NCBI GenBank assembly: GCA_023416455.1
Contig: JAEZHQ010000125.1
Span: 1 to 13,728, forward strand
DNA: 13,728 nucleotides
Reading direction: 5' to 3'
Source: Pseudomonadota bacterium
Lineage (GTDB): Bacteria > Pseudomonadota > Alphaproteobacteria > Azospirillales > Azospirillaceae
The translations under genes and the position numbers were made by a program. Positions 13,231 to 13,728 of the stretch are shown one piece after another. Numbering within the stretch: the stretch's first letter is position 1; each line of letters opens with the position of its first letter. Under the pieces are notes generated by a model that searched no databases, was not told the DNA's origin, and was given only the letters and a program-made list of their open reading frames with translations.

Positions 13231-13728
13231 TCAGAAGTTCAACGCCCCGTACACCTCCTCGGCTATGCCCGAAAGAGTGGCGCGATCGAGGTCGCCCGTT
13301 ACCGCCCAGGCCAACCCGTTGTCCCGCCAGTAGAAAGCTTGGACGCTGCCGTCCCGGGCGAAGCGGAAGGCGGTGTCGGCCGCCCCGGCGCTCGGCCGGA
13401 CATAGAGTGTGATGCGGCGACCGGCCGCATCCTGGTACATGAGTTGGGCGGCCGGTCCCTCGCCATCGGCGAGCAGGCGCCCGCCCACCAGCTCGTAGCC
13501 GCGCGCGCTCAGCCGCGGCGCGCGCAGCGGCTTGCCCAGCCGCTTGGACAGCCAGCCGACCAGATGGGCTTCCTGGTCGGCCCCGACCTCGACCGGGTGG
13601 CGCACCTCCACCGCGAAGACCCGATGGGCGGCCACCGCGTCGCTGACGAAGGCGCCGCCGCGGCCGTCGCCGGCGGCACGCCCGCCCGCCAGCCAGCCGG
13701 TGGCCGCACCTGCCGCGAACAGCAGCAG
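13231..13728 (-). CDS. Membrane anti-sigma-factor-like protein, C-terminal 165 residues (cut by right edge)
   Basis: The frame is open from the right edge to the stop at 13231. The visible part begins inside a membrane span (LLLFAAGAATGWLAGG, 1-16), then a Gly-rich stretch, then FVSDAVAAHRVFAVEVRHPVEV (27-48) and DQEAHLVGWLSKRLGKPLRAPRL (51-73), followed by strands GYELVGGRLL, GPAAQLMYQD and RITLYVRP. This periplasmic pattern is what I know from alphaproteobacterial membrane anti-sigma factors that hold ECF sigma factors; the N-terminal cytoplasmic zinc-finger part would lie beyond the edge. A GTG at 13635 could be misread as the start, but coding sequence clearly continues upstream of it. 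The cognate sigma factor is expected just to the right. Anti-sigma role is inferred from resemblance, not proven. Confidence 0.75.
   Translation of the reverse strand: MLLFAAGAATGWLAGGRAAGDGRGGAFVSDAVAAHRVFAVEVRHPVEVGADQEAHLVGWLSKRLGKPLRAPRLSARGYELVGGRLLADGEGPAAQLMYQDAAGRRITLYVRPSAGAADTAFRFARDGSVQAFYWRDNGLAWAVTGDLDRATLSGIAEEVYGALNF

Noticed and set aside
13231..13635. Complete 134-codon gene starting at GTG 13635
   Set aside because: The frame continues upstream to the edge with a membrane span and a family-like segment, so the GTG is internal and the gene is partial.
1..13728. A dedicated new multi-gene system (defence, secretion or biosynthetic cluster)
   Set aside because: Genes are mostly core functions on alternating strands with no shared theme, no mobile element signature and no composition break that I can see.

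Overview
This window is a stretch of very GC-rich chromosome from an alphaproteobacterium, most likely a member of the Rhodospirillales near Azospirillum. The placement is inferred from a GcrA cell-cycle regulator, a short-form phosphatidylserine decarboxylase translationally coupled to phosphatidylserine synthase, a homodimeric-type NADP isocitrate dehydrogenase, an ExoD-family protein and an anti-sigma-like protein. No phylogeny could be run. I see no transposase, integrase, CRISPR array, tRNA, rRNA or defence cassette. It reads as ordinary core genome with several poorly characterised small genes.

Layout, left to right. Bases 1-2371 are a minus-strand block: serA (serine synthesis), then a secreted protein with an HEMMH motif, then the first 78 codons of a PIG-L deacetylase cut by the left edge. 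Divergent from serA, 2554-3828 carries an ArsC-family reductase whose stop codon abuts the GTG start of prmB (ribosomal protein L3 glutamine methyltransferase). Bases 3964-5171 hold a minus-strand GNAT acetyltransferase and, divergent from it, a stand-alone ACT-domain protein with a structured leader. Bases 5174-6837 are psd-pssA (minus strand, ATGA overlap), which make phosphatidylserine and then phosphatidylethanolamine. Bases 6966-9140 hold a hypothetical protein (plus), a membrane-anchored Ig-like/LysM envelope protein (minus) and a 62-residue membrane or exported peptide (minus). Bases 9281-12590 are a plus-strand series: a LOG-family nucleotide phosphoribohydrolase, icd with a clear terminator, an orphan Rossmann-domain protein and an ExoD-like membrane protein. 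Bases 12678-13728 are minus strand: gcrA and the C-terminal 165 residues of a membrane anti-sigma-like protein running off the right edge.

The most unusual sequence-level signal is a set of short in-frame tandem repeats with a 15-bp (5-codon) period in unrelated genes: the N-terminal tails of the PIG-L and ACT proteins and both ends of pssA. A 16-bp direct repeat 30 bp apart lies in the GNAT gene, and a 5 x 27-bp repeat lies in the LysM protein linker. Several of the 15-bp units look alike at base level. The four-unit repeat in the ACT gene also packs four GANTC (CcrM/GcrA-type) sites into 50 bp.

The genes fall into loose functional groups (serine to phosphatidylserine to phosphatidylethanolamine; envelope and exopolysaccharide; central carbon; cell-cycle control) and do not form one dedicated pathway. 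I found no convincing new multi-gene system. The best leads are the ACT gene with its leader, the orphan Rossmann protein beside icd, the secreted HEMMH protein and the repeat pattern.
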